Shown: positions 5,543 through 12,142 of the stretch, piece after piece
Position numbering within the stretch: position 1 is the stretch's first letter
Layout: each line of letters starts with the position of its first letter
From: Desulfovibrionaceae bacterium UBA3823
Lineage (GTDB): Bacteria; Desulfobacterota; Desulfovibrionia; Desulfovibrionales; Desulfovibrionaceae
DNA length: 12,142 nucleotides
Assembly: GCA_002369295.1 (NCBI GenBank)
Contig: DFDR01000049.1
Span: 3,008-15,149, forward strand
Direction: 5' to 3'
The notes under the pieces: generated by a model
Told to the model about the DNA's origin: nothing
The model's input: the letters and a program-made list of their open reading frames with translations, nothing else
Databases searched by the model: none
Translations under genes and position numbers: made by a program

Positions 5543-7855
5543 ATGGCAGAGACAGACAGCAAAATCACATGGAATTTCCAGCGCATGGGCGGCAACGACC
5601 AGGTCATTCTGACCAGCATGGCGGAGCTTCGGCACCTGCGCGAACTTGATCCCAAGCTCTGGGGCGCCATGAGCTGCCCGGCCAAGGGCCTCGAATTCGA
5701 CAGCGACGCCATGAAGCTGCTCGACCAGGACGGCGACGGCCGCATCCGCGTGCCCGAAGTGCTCGATGCCGTCGACTGGGTCTGCCAGCGCCTGAACGAC
5801 GAAGCGCCCATCACCCGTCCCGGCGAGGGCCTGGCCGTGGCCTCCCTGCGCGACGACACGCCCGAGGGCGTGCGCATGCGCGCGGCAGCCTCGGCGGTCC
5901 TCAGCCACCTTGGCAAGCCCGAGGACGGGCTGGTCACCCAGGCCGACATGGCCGACATCGCCAAGGGCGTTGCCGGCAAGCTCTTCAACGGCGACGGCGT
6001 CCTGCCCGCCCACGACGACCTCGACCCCGAGGTGAAGGAATTCGTGGAGGCGGGCCTGGCCGTGGTCGGCGGCGCCGAGGACGCCTCCGGCGCGCCCGGC
6101 CTCACCAAGGAGCTCGGCGAAGCCTTTGCCGGCGCCCTCAAGGACTGGGTCGACTGGCGCGGCGCGCTGGCCGCCAGCGAGCTGCCGGCAGGCGAGAACA
6201 CCGAGAAGGCCTACGCCCTGCTGCAGGAAATCGCCCCCAAGGTCGAGGACTTCTTCCTGCGCTGCCGGCTTGCCGCCTTCGCCCCGCAGGCCGAGACGCC
6301 CCTCAACGCCGACGAGAAGCTGCTGGAGGCGCTGCAGAAGGAAACGCTGGACAAGGACGCCCTGTCGGCCCTGCCCCTCTCCCGCATCTCTGCCGACGCC
6401 GATCTGCCCATTGCAGCCGGCCTCAACCCCCTGTGGCGCGAGAAGCTCGACGCCTTCTGCGCCCTCGCCGAGCCCCTGCTCCCCCACGAGGAGAAGATTA
6501 CCTACAAGGACTGGAAGAAAGTCGTCGCGGCCTTTGCGCCCTTCGGCGACGCCCTCGGCACGCGTCCTGCCATCCCCGCCCCCGAGGCCGGCGCCTTTGC
6601 GCCTGCCGCCGACGCCGCCGGGGCCCTCGACGCCCTCGGCGAAGCCAAGGCCAGGGAGTTCCTCGAAAGCGGCGTGCTCGACAAGTTCAACCAGCTCGTG
6701 GAGGAGGACATCACCAAGGCCGAGGGCACCAGCGAAATGGCCGACCTCACCAAGCTCGTGCTCTTCTACCTGCACCTGAACAAGCTGCTCCAGAACTTCG
6801 TCTCCTTCTACAACTTCTACAGCCTGAGCAACGACGTCACCTTCCGCACCGGCACGCTCTACGTCGACGGCCGCTCCTGCCGCCTCTGCCTGCCCGTGGA
6901 GGACGTGGCCGCCCACTCCCACATGGCCTCCACCAGCCAGCTCTGCCTGCTCTACGCCGAGTGCACGCGCCTCGACGAAGCCGGCGGCGCCCCTGCCAAG
7001 CGCACGGTCATGGCAGCCCTCACGGCCGGCTCCGACGACTATCTCGTCGAAGGCCGCAACGGCGTCTTCGTGGACATCGACGGCAACGACTGGGATGCCG
7101 TGATCACCAAGATCATCCACAACCCCATCAGCATACGCCAGGCCGTGTGGTCGCCCTACAAGCGCATACGCCAGATGATTGGCGACGCCATTGCCAAGTA
7201 CGCCCAGGCCAAGAAGGCGGCGGCCCTTGCCACGGCCCAGAAGGCGGTGCCTGCCGCGGCGCCTGCCGCGGCCCCCCAGGCGGCAGGCGGCTTCGACATC
7301 GGCAAGAGCGCCGGCATCTTCGCAGCCGTCGGCCTTGCCCTCGGCGCCATCGGCACGGCCATCGGCAGCATCGCCAACGCGGTCTTCTCCCTTGCCTGGT
7401 GGCAGTTCCCCTTCCTGATCATCGGCATCTTCGCCGTGGTGTCCGGCCCCTCGGCCTTCGTGGCCTGGCTGAAGCTGCGCAAGCGCAACCTTTCGCCCGT
7501 CCTCGAGGCTTCAGGCTGGGCCTGCAACGCGCAGCTGCCCATCAACCTCACCCTGGGCGGCAAGCTCACCCAGGCCGCTTCCCTGCCCAGCAACATGAAG
7601 CGCCAGTACAACGATCCCCTGCGCCAGGATTCCAGCAACGCTCCCTTCTGGTGCGTCGTGATCCTCGTTCTGGCCCTCGTCGCAGCCTGCGTGTGGTTCT
7701 GGAAGAGCGGCAAGCTCGCCTCCCTCGCCACCTCCATGTGCCAGGTCTCCCAGCCGGCAGCCACCGCCCCTGCGCCGGCGGCCCCGGCCGCGCCTGCACC
7801 GACTGCCGCGCCTGCGCCCGCTCCTGCTCCTGCGCCTGCAGCGCCTGCCAAGTAG
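5543..7855 (+). CDS. Large EF-hand protein with C-terminal membrane anchor, unknown function
   Basis: A 770-aa protein whose role I cannot name. Residues 61-72 (DQDGDGRIRVPE) are a textbook EF-hand calcium loop: Asp at 1, 3 and 5, Gly at 6, Ile at 8, Glu at 12. A partial loop, NGDGVLP, follows near residue 150. Residues 80-430 are helical and acidic. A conserved-looking core (about 400-540) holds a possible metal site: C446-x2-C449, H458-x-H460, C468-x5-C474. Then come an Ala/Pro linker, a Gly/Ala-rich helix (591-611), a second segment (622-643), a basic patch, a third membrane helix (702-722) and an Ala-Pro repeat tail to the end. There is no N-terminal signal, so residues 1-590 are probably cytoplasmic and the C-terminal segments anchor it in the inner membrane. 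The ATG at 5543 has GAGG 7 nt upstream. It ends before a strong terminator and is probably monocistronic. Calcium binding is inferred from the loop alone. Confidence 0.88.
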   Translation: MAETDSKITWNFQRMGGNDQVILTSMAELRHLRELDPKLWGAMSCPAKGLEFDSDAMKLLDQDGDGRIRVPEVLDAVDWVCQRLNDEAPITRPGEGLAVASLRDDTPEGVRMRAAASAVLSHLGKPEDGLVTQADMADIAKGVAGKLFNGDGVLPAHDDLDPEVKEFVEAGLAVVGGAEDASGAPGLTKELGEAFAGALKDWVDWRGALAASELPAGENTEKAYALLQEIAPKVEDFFLRCRLAAFAPQAETPLNADEKLLEALQKETLDKDALSALPLSRISADADLPIAAGLNPLWREKLDAFCALAEPLLPHEEKITYKDWKKVVAAFAPFGDALGTRPAIPAPEAGAFAPAADAAGALDALGEAKAREFLESGVLDKFNQLVEEDITKAEGTSEMADLTKLVLFYLHLNKLLQNFVSFYNFYSLSNDVTFRTGTLYVDGRSCRLCLPVEDVAAHSHMASTSQLCLLYAECTRLDEAGGAPAKRTVMAALTAGSDDYLVEGRNGVFVDIDGNDWDAVITKIIHNPISIRQAVWSPYKRIRQMIGDAIAKYAQAKKAAALATAQKAVPAAAPAAAPQAAGGFDIGKSAGIFAAVGLALGAIGTAIGSIANAVFSLAWWQFPFLIIGIFAVVSGPSAFVAWLKLRKRNLSPVLEASGWACNAQLPINLTLGGKLTQAASLPSNMKRQYNDPLRQDSSNAPFWCVVILVLALVAACVWFWKSGKLASLATSMCQVSQPAATAPAPAAPAAPAPTAAPAPAPAPAPAAPAK

Positions 7856-7884
7856 GCAGTCCAGGCCTTTCCGACTGAGTGCAC

Positions 7885-7918
7885 GGGGCTCCCTGCTCGC
7901 CAGGGAGCCCCTTTCCAT
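7885..7918 (+). terminator. Strong Rho-independent terminator
   Basis: An 11-bp perfect GC-rich stem (GGGGCTCCCTG at 7885-7895, CAGGGAGCCCC at 7901-7911) with a 5-nt loop is followed by TTTCCATT. It lies 30 bp after the stop codon of the EF-hand gene and ends about 35 bp before the MFS start codon, so it also lies in the MFS leader. Confidence 0.85.
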
Positions 7919-7950
7919 TCCCCAAGCCCGCCATGCCAAGGACCAGCCCC

Positions 7951-9129
7951 ATGCCCTTCGCCCCCTTCACGAGAGCCCGCCTCGCCTGCGCCTCCTTCTT
8001 TGCGGCCTCCTGCCTCGGCTGGAGCCTGCTGCTCTCGAGGCTGCCCGCCCTGAAGGCGCAGACCGGGGCTTCCGAGGCCGAAATCGGCATGGCGCTGCTG
8101 GCCATTGGCGCGAGCGGCCTCGCGGCCCTGCTGGCAAGCGCCCGCATCCTGCGCAGGACGGGAAGCCGCAAGGCCTGCCTTGCCGGCACCCTCGGCATGC
8201 TGGCAAGCCTGCCCCTGGCAGCCCTCGCCCAGACTCCGCTCCAGCTCAGCCTGTGCCTTGCGGCCTTCGGCTTTGCCATGGCGCTCGTGGACATGGCGGC
8301 CAACACCCAGGGCATGCTCATCGAAAAGCGCTGGCAGCGGCCTGCCATGTCCGTGCTGCACGCCTTCTACGGCCTCGGCGTGCTGGCGGGCTCGCTCTCC
8401 GGCTCCCTCTGCGCCAGCTTCGGCCTTGCCCCCTTTGCCAACGTACTCTGCGTCTTCCTCCCCGCAGCCCTGCTTCTGCCCTGGGCGCACCGCCATCTGC
8501 TGCGCGACGAGCCCGGCAGGCCGGCAGCGCCGCGGGAGGCTTCCCCGAAGGGGCGGCTGCCCGCCTTCGTTTACCTCTGCGGGCTTGCCGTCATGTGCAC
8601 CTACGCAGCCGAAGGGGCCGCCGGCGACTGGGGCAGCCTCTTTCTGGCGACCTGCAAGGGCGCAGACGAGCAGACGGCGGCCCTGGCCTACGGGGCCTTC
8701 GGCACCGCCGCCTGCGCCTGCCGCTTCTTCGGCGACCGCCTGCGCTCGCGCCTGGGCGAGCGTCCCCTGGCCGTTGGCGGCGCTCTGGCCGCCCTGGCAG
8801 GCGCAGCCGTCCTGCTCTGGGGCAATTCTCCCTGGATCTGCCTTGGCGGGTGCCTCCTGCTGGGCGCCGGCCTCTCGCCCCTGGGACCTGTCTACTTCAG
8901 CCTGGCAGGCCGGGTGCCAGACGTCGATCCGGTGCGCGCCAGCGCCTGCGTCTCCACCCTGGCCTACGGCTCCCTGCTTGTCTTTCCCGCCATCCTGGGA
9001 GCCCTTGCCCAGGCCTTCGGCCTTGACCGCGCCCTGCTGCTTCCGCTGGCCCTCTGCTCGCTGCTGGCCGCAGGCTCCTTCATCGCCCTGGCACCCGGCA
9101 AGCGGCAGACACGGGACAGGCGGGACTGA
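7951..9129 (+). CDS. MFS transporter, YbjJ-like
   Basis: A 392-aa integral membrane protein of the major facilitator superfamily with about twelve hydrophobic segments. It most resembles the YbjJ branch: residues 107-121 (GFAMALVDMAANTQG), the following LHAFYGLGVLAGSLSG (136-151), the AEGAAGDW motif at the start of the second half (220-227), and the cytoplasmic loop CRFFGDRLRSRLGERP (257-272). The loop after the second helix (ILRRTGSRK, 66-74) is the basic MFS turn. YbjJ has been described as an inner-membrane MFS protein without a firm substrate, so none is proposed here. The start at 7951 is preferred over the in-frame ATG at 7933 because AAGGA lies 8 nt upstream of the former and nothing usable upstream of the latter. 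A strong terminator sits just before the gene, so its promoter must overlap that element or expression depends on read-through. Confidence 0.9.
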   Translation: MPFAPFTRARLACASFFAASCLGWSLLLSRLPALKAQTGASEAEIGMALLAIGASGLAALLASARILRRTGSRKACLAGTLGMLASLPLAALAQTPLQLSLCLAAFGFAMALVDMAANTQGMLIEKRWQRPAMSVLHAFYGLGVLAGSLSGSLCASFGLAPFANVLCVFLPAALLLPWAHRHLLRDEPGRPAAPREASPKGRLPAFVYLCGLAVMCTYAAEGAAGDWGSLFLATCKGADEQTAALAYGAFGTAACACRFFGDRLRSRLGERPLAVGGALAALAGAAVLLWGNSPWICLGGCLLLGAGLSPLGPVYFSLAGRVPDVDPVRASACVSTLAYGSLLVFPAILGALAQAFGLDRALLLPLALCSLLAAGSFIALAPGKRQTRDRRD

Positions 9130-9342
9130 ACCGGGGCCGTGGCCGCAGGCATGGCGACGCCGGCCTGCGGACCGAAGCAGACCGAAACTCATTGGCGGCC
9201 TGATTGGCGACCTCCCCTGCCTCGGCAAGGCGGCAGCCGGGCCGCCTATGCCCTGCTCCGCCATGGCGGAAAGCCGACGCAGTCCCCGGCGGAACGCAAC
9301 GGGCTCGGCCAGATCGCGCCTCTGCCTGTTGGGCAGGGCGCA

Positions 9343-9432
9343 GGCCAGGTCCATGGAAGCCTGGTCCATGGAGGCCAGGTCCATGGAGATCTGGTGCAGG
9401 GTGGCCTGGTGCAGGGCGAGCATGTCCGCGGA
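9343..9432. repeat. 15-bp tandem repeat array, about six units
   Basis: Units of 15 bp run in perfect phase: 9343-9357, 9358-9372 and 9373-9387 share the core TGGTCCATGGA or AGGTCCATGGA; 9388-9402 and 9403-9417 share CTGGTGCAGGG; 9418-9432 is a more diverged copy. As the period is a multiple of three, any frame through it gives a five-residue repeat, for example SMDLA/SMDQA/SMDLA on the minus strand or QVHGS/LVHGG/QVHGD on the plus strand. No gene can be confidently placed over it. Confidence 0.75.
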
Positions 9433-10015
9433 GGCAAGGATCCCCAGAGCCGGACAGGTGGATGCAGCCACCCTGGCACCGGCGCCGTGCCTGACCGTCG
9501 CTTCCGCACCTTGGCAAGGGCCTCGCGCAGGGCTCCAGGCGAGCACCTCCTCCCGTGCCAGACAGCGGGCACGCCTTCGGGCGCAACCGCGCCTGGCATT
9601 GCCCCGGAGGGCAGCATGCCGGCACGGCAGCCGCACAGGCGTACAGGGCGCGTCCTTCAACAAAGAGCGTCGAGGCATCTTGCCGCCCTCGGCGTCACCG
9701 ACAGGGGAAAGCGTTCCGCCACTCCGCATGAGCCTGGACGGGGAGCTTGCGCCGGGCGCAACGCAGAACCTCGCCATGCCAGCAGCAGAGCAGACAGGGA
9801 CGCCGGCGGCATAGCCTGCTCCTCCCGACAGGCTGCCTCTTCCTCCGTGTCCCCGCACTCGGCCAGCATCCCTGCGGGCAAAGTATGTGTCAGCGTCCGC
9901 GCCGCCATGAAGCCCTCCCTCCGGCCCTGGCGGGGTTTGTCGCAAGGGCAGTCAAGCAAGACGTCTTTTGCATGGCGTCCCGTCTCCTTGCGGTGTAGCA
10001 TGGTCCTTCACTTCT

Positions 10016-10039
10016 CCGCTTCTCCCCCCCCAGAAGCGG
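10016..10039 (+). promoter_or_regulatory. Leader hairpin with C8 loop upstream of the porin
   Basis: Perfect 8-bp arms CCGCTTCT (10016-10023) and AGAAGCGG (10032-10039) enclose a loop of eight cytosines. It ends 33 nt before the porin start codon, so it is probably in the 5' untranslated leader. It could stabilise the mRNA or be a target for post-transcriptional control. No T-run follows, so it is not a terminator. Confidence 0.5.
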
Positions 10040-10072
10040 TCCCTTCATCCCTTCACAGCAAGGCTCAACGCA

Positions 10073-11608
10073 ATGCACAAACTCAGTCTCCTTCTCCTCG
10101 CCGCAGGTCTGGCTGCCGGCATCAGCCTCGGCACCTCCTCCAGCGCCAGCGCCATCGACTTCAACGTCAAGGGCCAGTGGATAGCCAGCTTCGACTACGG
10201 CCAGAACGGCAGCTTCACCGGCGGCAACGGCCGCACCGGCTACAACAACCGCGAAGACACCTTCAGCGCCAGGCAGCGCCAGCGCATCCAGGTGGACGCC
10301 AAAGCCTCCGAAACGCTTTCCGGCACCCTCTTCTTCGAAATCGGCGATGTCGTCTGGGGCCAGGCCAGCACAGGCGGCGCCCTCGGCGCAGACGGCAGGA
10401 TCATCGAAATCAAGAACGCCTACCTCGACTGGACCGTGCCCGACACGAACATCAAGGTCCGCATGGGCATCCAGGGCCTCGGCGCCCCCTCCTTCGCGCT
10501 GAAGAAGCCCCAGTCCTTCGGCGACGACGTGGCCGGCGTGGCCGTCTCCTGCCAGTTCAACGACACCGTGGGCGCCACGGCCTTCTGGGCCCGCCCCTAC
10601 AACGACAACTACGCCGGCAACGGCAACGGCCGCATCGGCTACATGGACAACGTCGACATTGGCGGTCTCATGATCCCGCTCACCTTCGACGGCTTCAAGC
10701 TCACCCCCTGGGTCATGGGCGGAGGCATTGGCCCCAACTTCCTGCGGCAGAACGGCCAGCTCTTCGGCAACAGGGACACTGGCGTCAGCCGGCCCTTCGT
10801 GGTGGCCGGCATGGTGCCCGCCTGGGGCGTTGTCGGCAGCGGCGGCAGGACCATGGACCAGTGCAAGATCAACCAGTACGCCACCGTCTGGTGGGCCGGC
10901 TTCACGGGCGACATCACCTACTGGGATCCCGTCCACGTCGCCTTCGACTTTACGGCCGGCAAGGTCGACTGGAGCAACAGCCGCCTCAACCGCGCAGGCT
11001 GGATGGTCAATTTCGTTGCCGAATACAAGCTCGACTGGGGCGTCCCCGGCCTCATCGGCTGGTACGCCTCGGGCGACGACGACGACCTCGGCAACGGATC
11101 CGAACGCCTGCCCACGCTTTCCGCAGGCGCGGCCGACAACGACTTCTCCCGCTACGCCTTCGACGGCAACCCCTGGTTCCACCGCGAAGGCACGCTCGGC
11201 AACTCCATGGCCGGCACCTGGGGCATTGGCCTAAGAATCCGCGACATCAGCTTCCTCGAGGACCTCAAGCACACCTTCCGCCTGACCTACATGGGCGGCA
11301 CCAACGACCGGGGCATACTCAAGAAAATGCACAGGCAGGGCTTCCGTCCGGCCTCCAACAGCCAAGGCGAGGTCGTCCACGCCGGCGTGGAGAACCTCTA
11401 CCTCACGGATATCGACAGCGTGATGGAGATTGGCCTCTACAACGAGTACAAGATGTACGAGAACTTCAAAATCGTCCTCGACGCGAACTATCTTGCCGTC
11501 TTCCTGAGCAACGACAGCTCCACATGGAAGCGCACGCCCATGAACGGCACCTCGCGCGACGTGCGCGATGCCTGGAACGTCAACCTCAGCTTCGCCTACG
11601 AGTTCTAG
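10073..11608 (+). CDS. Outer-membrane porin (Desulfovibrio homotrimeric type)
   Basis: A 511-aa beta-barrel porin allowing diffusion of small solutes through the outer membrane, of the kind annotated in Desulfovibrionaceae as 'outer membrane homotrimeric porin'. Residues 1-27 are a Sec signal peptide ending SASA before IDFNVKGQW. The mature part is full of alternating polar/aromatic strands (for example TLFFEIGDVVWGQ and MVNFVAEYKLDWGV) with long Gly/Asn/Asp-rich loops. The last strand is NVNLSFAYEF, ending in the C-terminal Phe recognised by the BAM machinery. Two cysteines are visible, in VAVSCQFND and in MDQCKINQ. The ATG at 10073 follows AAGG by 9 nt and is the only start giving a clean signal peptide; the open frame extends upstream without coding character. 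A hairpin lies in the leader. The gene is probably monocistronic and highly expressed, the latter inferred from the family. Confidence 0.93.
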   Translation: MHKLSLLLLAAGLAAGISLGTSSSASAIDFNVKGQWIASFDYGQNGSFTGGNGRTGYNNREDTFSARQRQRIQVDAKASETLSGTLFFEIGDVVWGQASTGGALGADGRIIEIKNAYLDWTVPDTNIKVRMGIQGLGAPSFALKKPQSFGDDVAGVAVSCQFNDTVGATAFWARPYNDNYAGNGNGRIGYMDNVDIGGLMIPLTFDGFKLTPWVMGGGIGPNFLRQNGQLFGNRDTGVSRPFVVAGMVPAWGVVGSGGRTMDQCKINQYATVWWAGFTGDITYWDPVHVAFDFTAGKVDWSNSRLNRAGWMVNFVAEYKLDWGVPGLIGWYASGDDDDLGNGSERLPTLSAGAADNDFSRYAFDGNPWFHREGTLGNSMAGTWGIGLRIRDISFLEDLKHTFRLTYMGGTNDRGILKKMHRQGFRPASNSQGEVVHAGVENLYLTDIDSVMEIGLYNEYKMYENFKIVLDANYLAVFLSNDSSTWKRTPMNGTSRDVRDAWNVNLSFAYEF

Positions 11609-11699
11609 AAAAGCGCTGACACAAGGCATCGTTCAGCGACAAGGCTGAGCTAATCCCTTGAATTATCGAAGGGCTGTTGAGTCGATGCTGCAGTCGTCA

Positions 11700-11748
11700 G
11701 CGCATCCTTTGTGCCAGGAATCCTGAACCCGACATTTGCGCTTTTTTT
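11700..11748 (+). terminator. Possible terminator after the porin gene
   Basis: GCGCA (11700-11704) can pair with TGCGC (11737-11741), immediately followed by seven T residues (11742-11748). Between them CAGG and CCTG can form a small inner hairpin. The outer stem is only 5 bp, so the structure is less compact than a classical terminator. Further upstream, GCGCTGAC (11613-11620) has its reverse complement at 11696-11703, which could form an alternative long-range pairing. Confidence 0.4.
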
Positions 11749-11750
11749 CG

Positions 11751-11779
11751 TTGACAGCGTCCATGCCGGGGTATACAAG
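11751..11779 (+). promoter_or_regulatory. Promoter of tRNA-Pro
   Basis: A perfect -35 TTGACA (11751-11756) is followed by a -10 candidate TATACA (11772-11777, 15-bp spacer) or TACAAG (11774-11779, 17-bp spacer). Transcription would begin only a few bases before the mature tRNA 5' end at 11791. Confidence 0.7.
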
Positions 11780-11790
11780 CTTCCTCGCGT

Positions 11791-11867
11791 CGGGATGTAG
11801 CGCAGTCTGGGAGCGCACTTGAATGGGGTTCAAGGGGTCGCTAGTTCAAATCTAGTCATCCCGACCA
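11791..11867 (+). tRNA. tRNA-Pro (anticodon GGG)
   Basis: A complete 77-nt cloverleaf. The acceptor stem CGGGATG (11791-11797) pairs with CATCCCG (11857-11863), followed by discriminator A and an encoded CCA (11865-11867). The D-arm has GCGC/GCGC. The anticodon stem CTTGA/TCAAG encloses the loop ATGGGGT with anticodon GGG at 11825-11827 and G at position 37. The T-arm contains TTCAAAT. C1:G72 fits bacterial proline tRNAs. It decodes CCC and CCU, useful in a GC-rich genome. It has its own promoter and terminator. Confidence 0.97.
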
Positions 11868-11876
11868 GGAATTTCA

Positions 11877-11915
11877 GGGGGTTACGGTGAAAACCGTGAC
11901 CCCCTTTCCTGTTTT
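11877..11915 (+). terminator. Rho-independent terminator of tRNA-Pro
   Basis: Arms GGGGGTTACGGT (11877-11888) and ACCGTGACCCCC (11893-11904) form a 12-bp stem with one G-U pair and a GAAA tetraloop, followed by TTTCCTGTTTT. It begins 9 nt after the tRNA CCA end. Confidence 0.88.
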
Positions 11916-12142
11916 GGCGGTGCCAGCCCCACAATAGCCCCACGCCTGAAGCTGAACAACTCTGCGGAGAAGTGTAGGTATGTGCCCCTCGCGACCAGAT
12001 ACCCCAGCCTCGCGATCCACATTGATTTCCATGAAAAGTGAACACGGTGTCGAGGTCGTGAGGGCGCAATATATCGCAGGGGCATGCGGTGGGCATGTCC
12101 CCCTTTATCTGGGGTGTTTAAAAAGCCTTCTGCAATGCCCAA
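11882..12142 (-). pseudogene. Doubtful remnant resembling an integrase N-terminus
   Basis: A minus-strand frame is open from the right edge to 11882 (86 codons, runs into the tRNA terminator). From the ATG at 12022 it reads MWIARLGYLVARGTYLHFS, which loosely resembles the short N-terminal strand region (basic, Tyr-Leu, Arg-Gly, Tyr) of some phage tyrosine integrases. The similarity stops after about 20 residues, there is no good ribosome-binding site, and the frame ends before any catalytic region. It could equally be chance. The location just 3' of a tRNA gene is the main reason to mention it. Confidence 0.15.

Larger units (their letters stand above)
9130..10072. other. Gene-free region of about 940 bp upstream of the porin
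   Basis: No frame on either strand combines a ribosome-binding site, sensible composition and a recognisable domain. The translated frames are Arg/Pro/Gly/Ala-rich shadows. The region contains a 15-bp tandem repeat (9343-9432) and, near the porin start, a hairpin with an eight-C loop (10016-10039). The porin promoter must lie here; possible hexamers such as TTGCAT (9968-9973) and TAGCAT (9996-10001) are not properly spaced, so I do not annotate one. A decayed gene, an untranslated leader or a small RNA would all fit. Confidence 0.6.

Noticed and set aside
5465..7120. A minus-strand frame of 551 codons opposite the EF-hand gene
   Set aside because: Val/Gly/Ala/Glu-rich mirror of a real gene. 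The plus strand has a ribosome-binding site, an EF-hand and membrane helices; the minus strand has none of these.
7156..9945. A minus-strand frame open for about 929 codons
   Set aside because: It is antisense to the end of the EF-hand gene and the whole MFS gene, has low-complexity composition and no ribosome-binding site. Only the 15-bp repeat gives it local pattern.
9139..11619. A plus-strand frame of 826 codons overlapping the porin
   Set aside because: The porin frame has a signal peptide, beta-strand pattern and terminal Phe. This frame gives His/Arg/Gln-rich sequence across the same DNA.
11830..12096. Minus-strand frame ending in GMTRFELATP
   Set aside because: This tail is the well-known spurious translation of the antisense strand of a tRNA gene; it overlaps tRNA-Pro and its terminator.
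12079..12102. Hairpin with arms GGGGCATGC and GCATGTCCCC near the right edge
   Set aside because: It has a bulge, a short 5-nt loop and only a short T tract, and no adjacent gene to terminate; too weak to annotate.

Overview
The window is GC-rich DNA from a Gram-negative bacterium, most likely a member of the Desulfovibrionaceae (sulfate-reducer group). The clues are a C-terminal-Phe porin of the type annotated as 'outer membrane homotrimeric porin' in Desulfovibrio, a PstS with the IGNTGR motif, a lipoprotein NlpC/P60 hydrolase, and very strong G/C preference at third codon positions. The genus assignment is inference. The strong GC bias keeps antisense frames open over long distances, so several very long reading frames are artefacts.

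Layout. Positions 1-2991 are read on the minus strand: the 5' part of a periplasmic phosphate-binding protein gene (pstS, running off the left edge), a gene-free gap of about 415 bp, a degenerate COG1672/DUF234-type P-loop ATPase, and a small four-helix membrane protein just upstream of it. A divergent intergenic region (2992-3253) carries a 20-bp imperfect tandem repeat. From there to the tRNA everything reads on the plus strand: an unrecognised 217-aa cytosolic protein, an NlpC/P60 cell-wall lipoprotein with an unusual basic tail of about 200 residues, a 770-aa membrane-anchored protein with an EF-hand loop that I cannot assign to a function, a strong terminator, a YbjJ-like MFS transporter, a gene-free stretch of about 940 bp with a 15-bp tandem repeat, a major porin, and a tRNA-Pro(GGG) with its own promoter and terminator.

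After the tRNA the DNA has lower GC (about 54% by hand count over 11941-12142) and no convincing gene. A minus-strand frame there weakly resembles the N-terminus of a tRNA-targeting integrase, so the right edge could be the start of an integrated element.

The genes do not form one obvious pathway. The common theme is the cell envelope: phosphate binding in the periplasm, peptidoglycan hydrolysis, an inner-membrane EF-hand protein, a transporter and a porin. No defence system, CRISPR array or intact mobile element is visible. The most unusual items are the degenerate ATPase with its membrane-protein neighbour, the EF-hand/Cys-His membrane protein, and the long-tailed NlpC/P60 lipoprotein.
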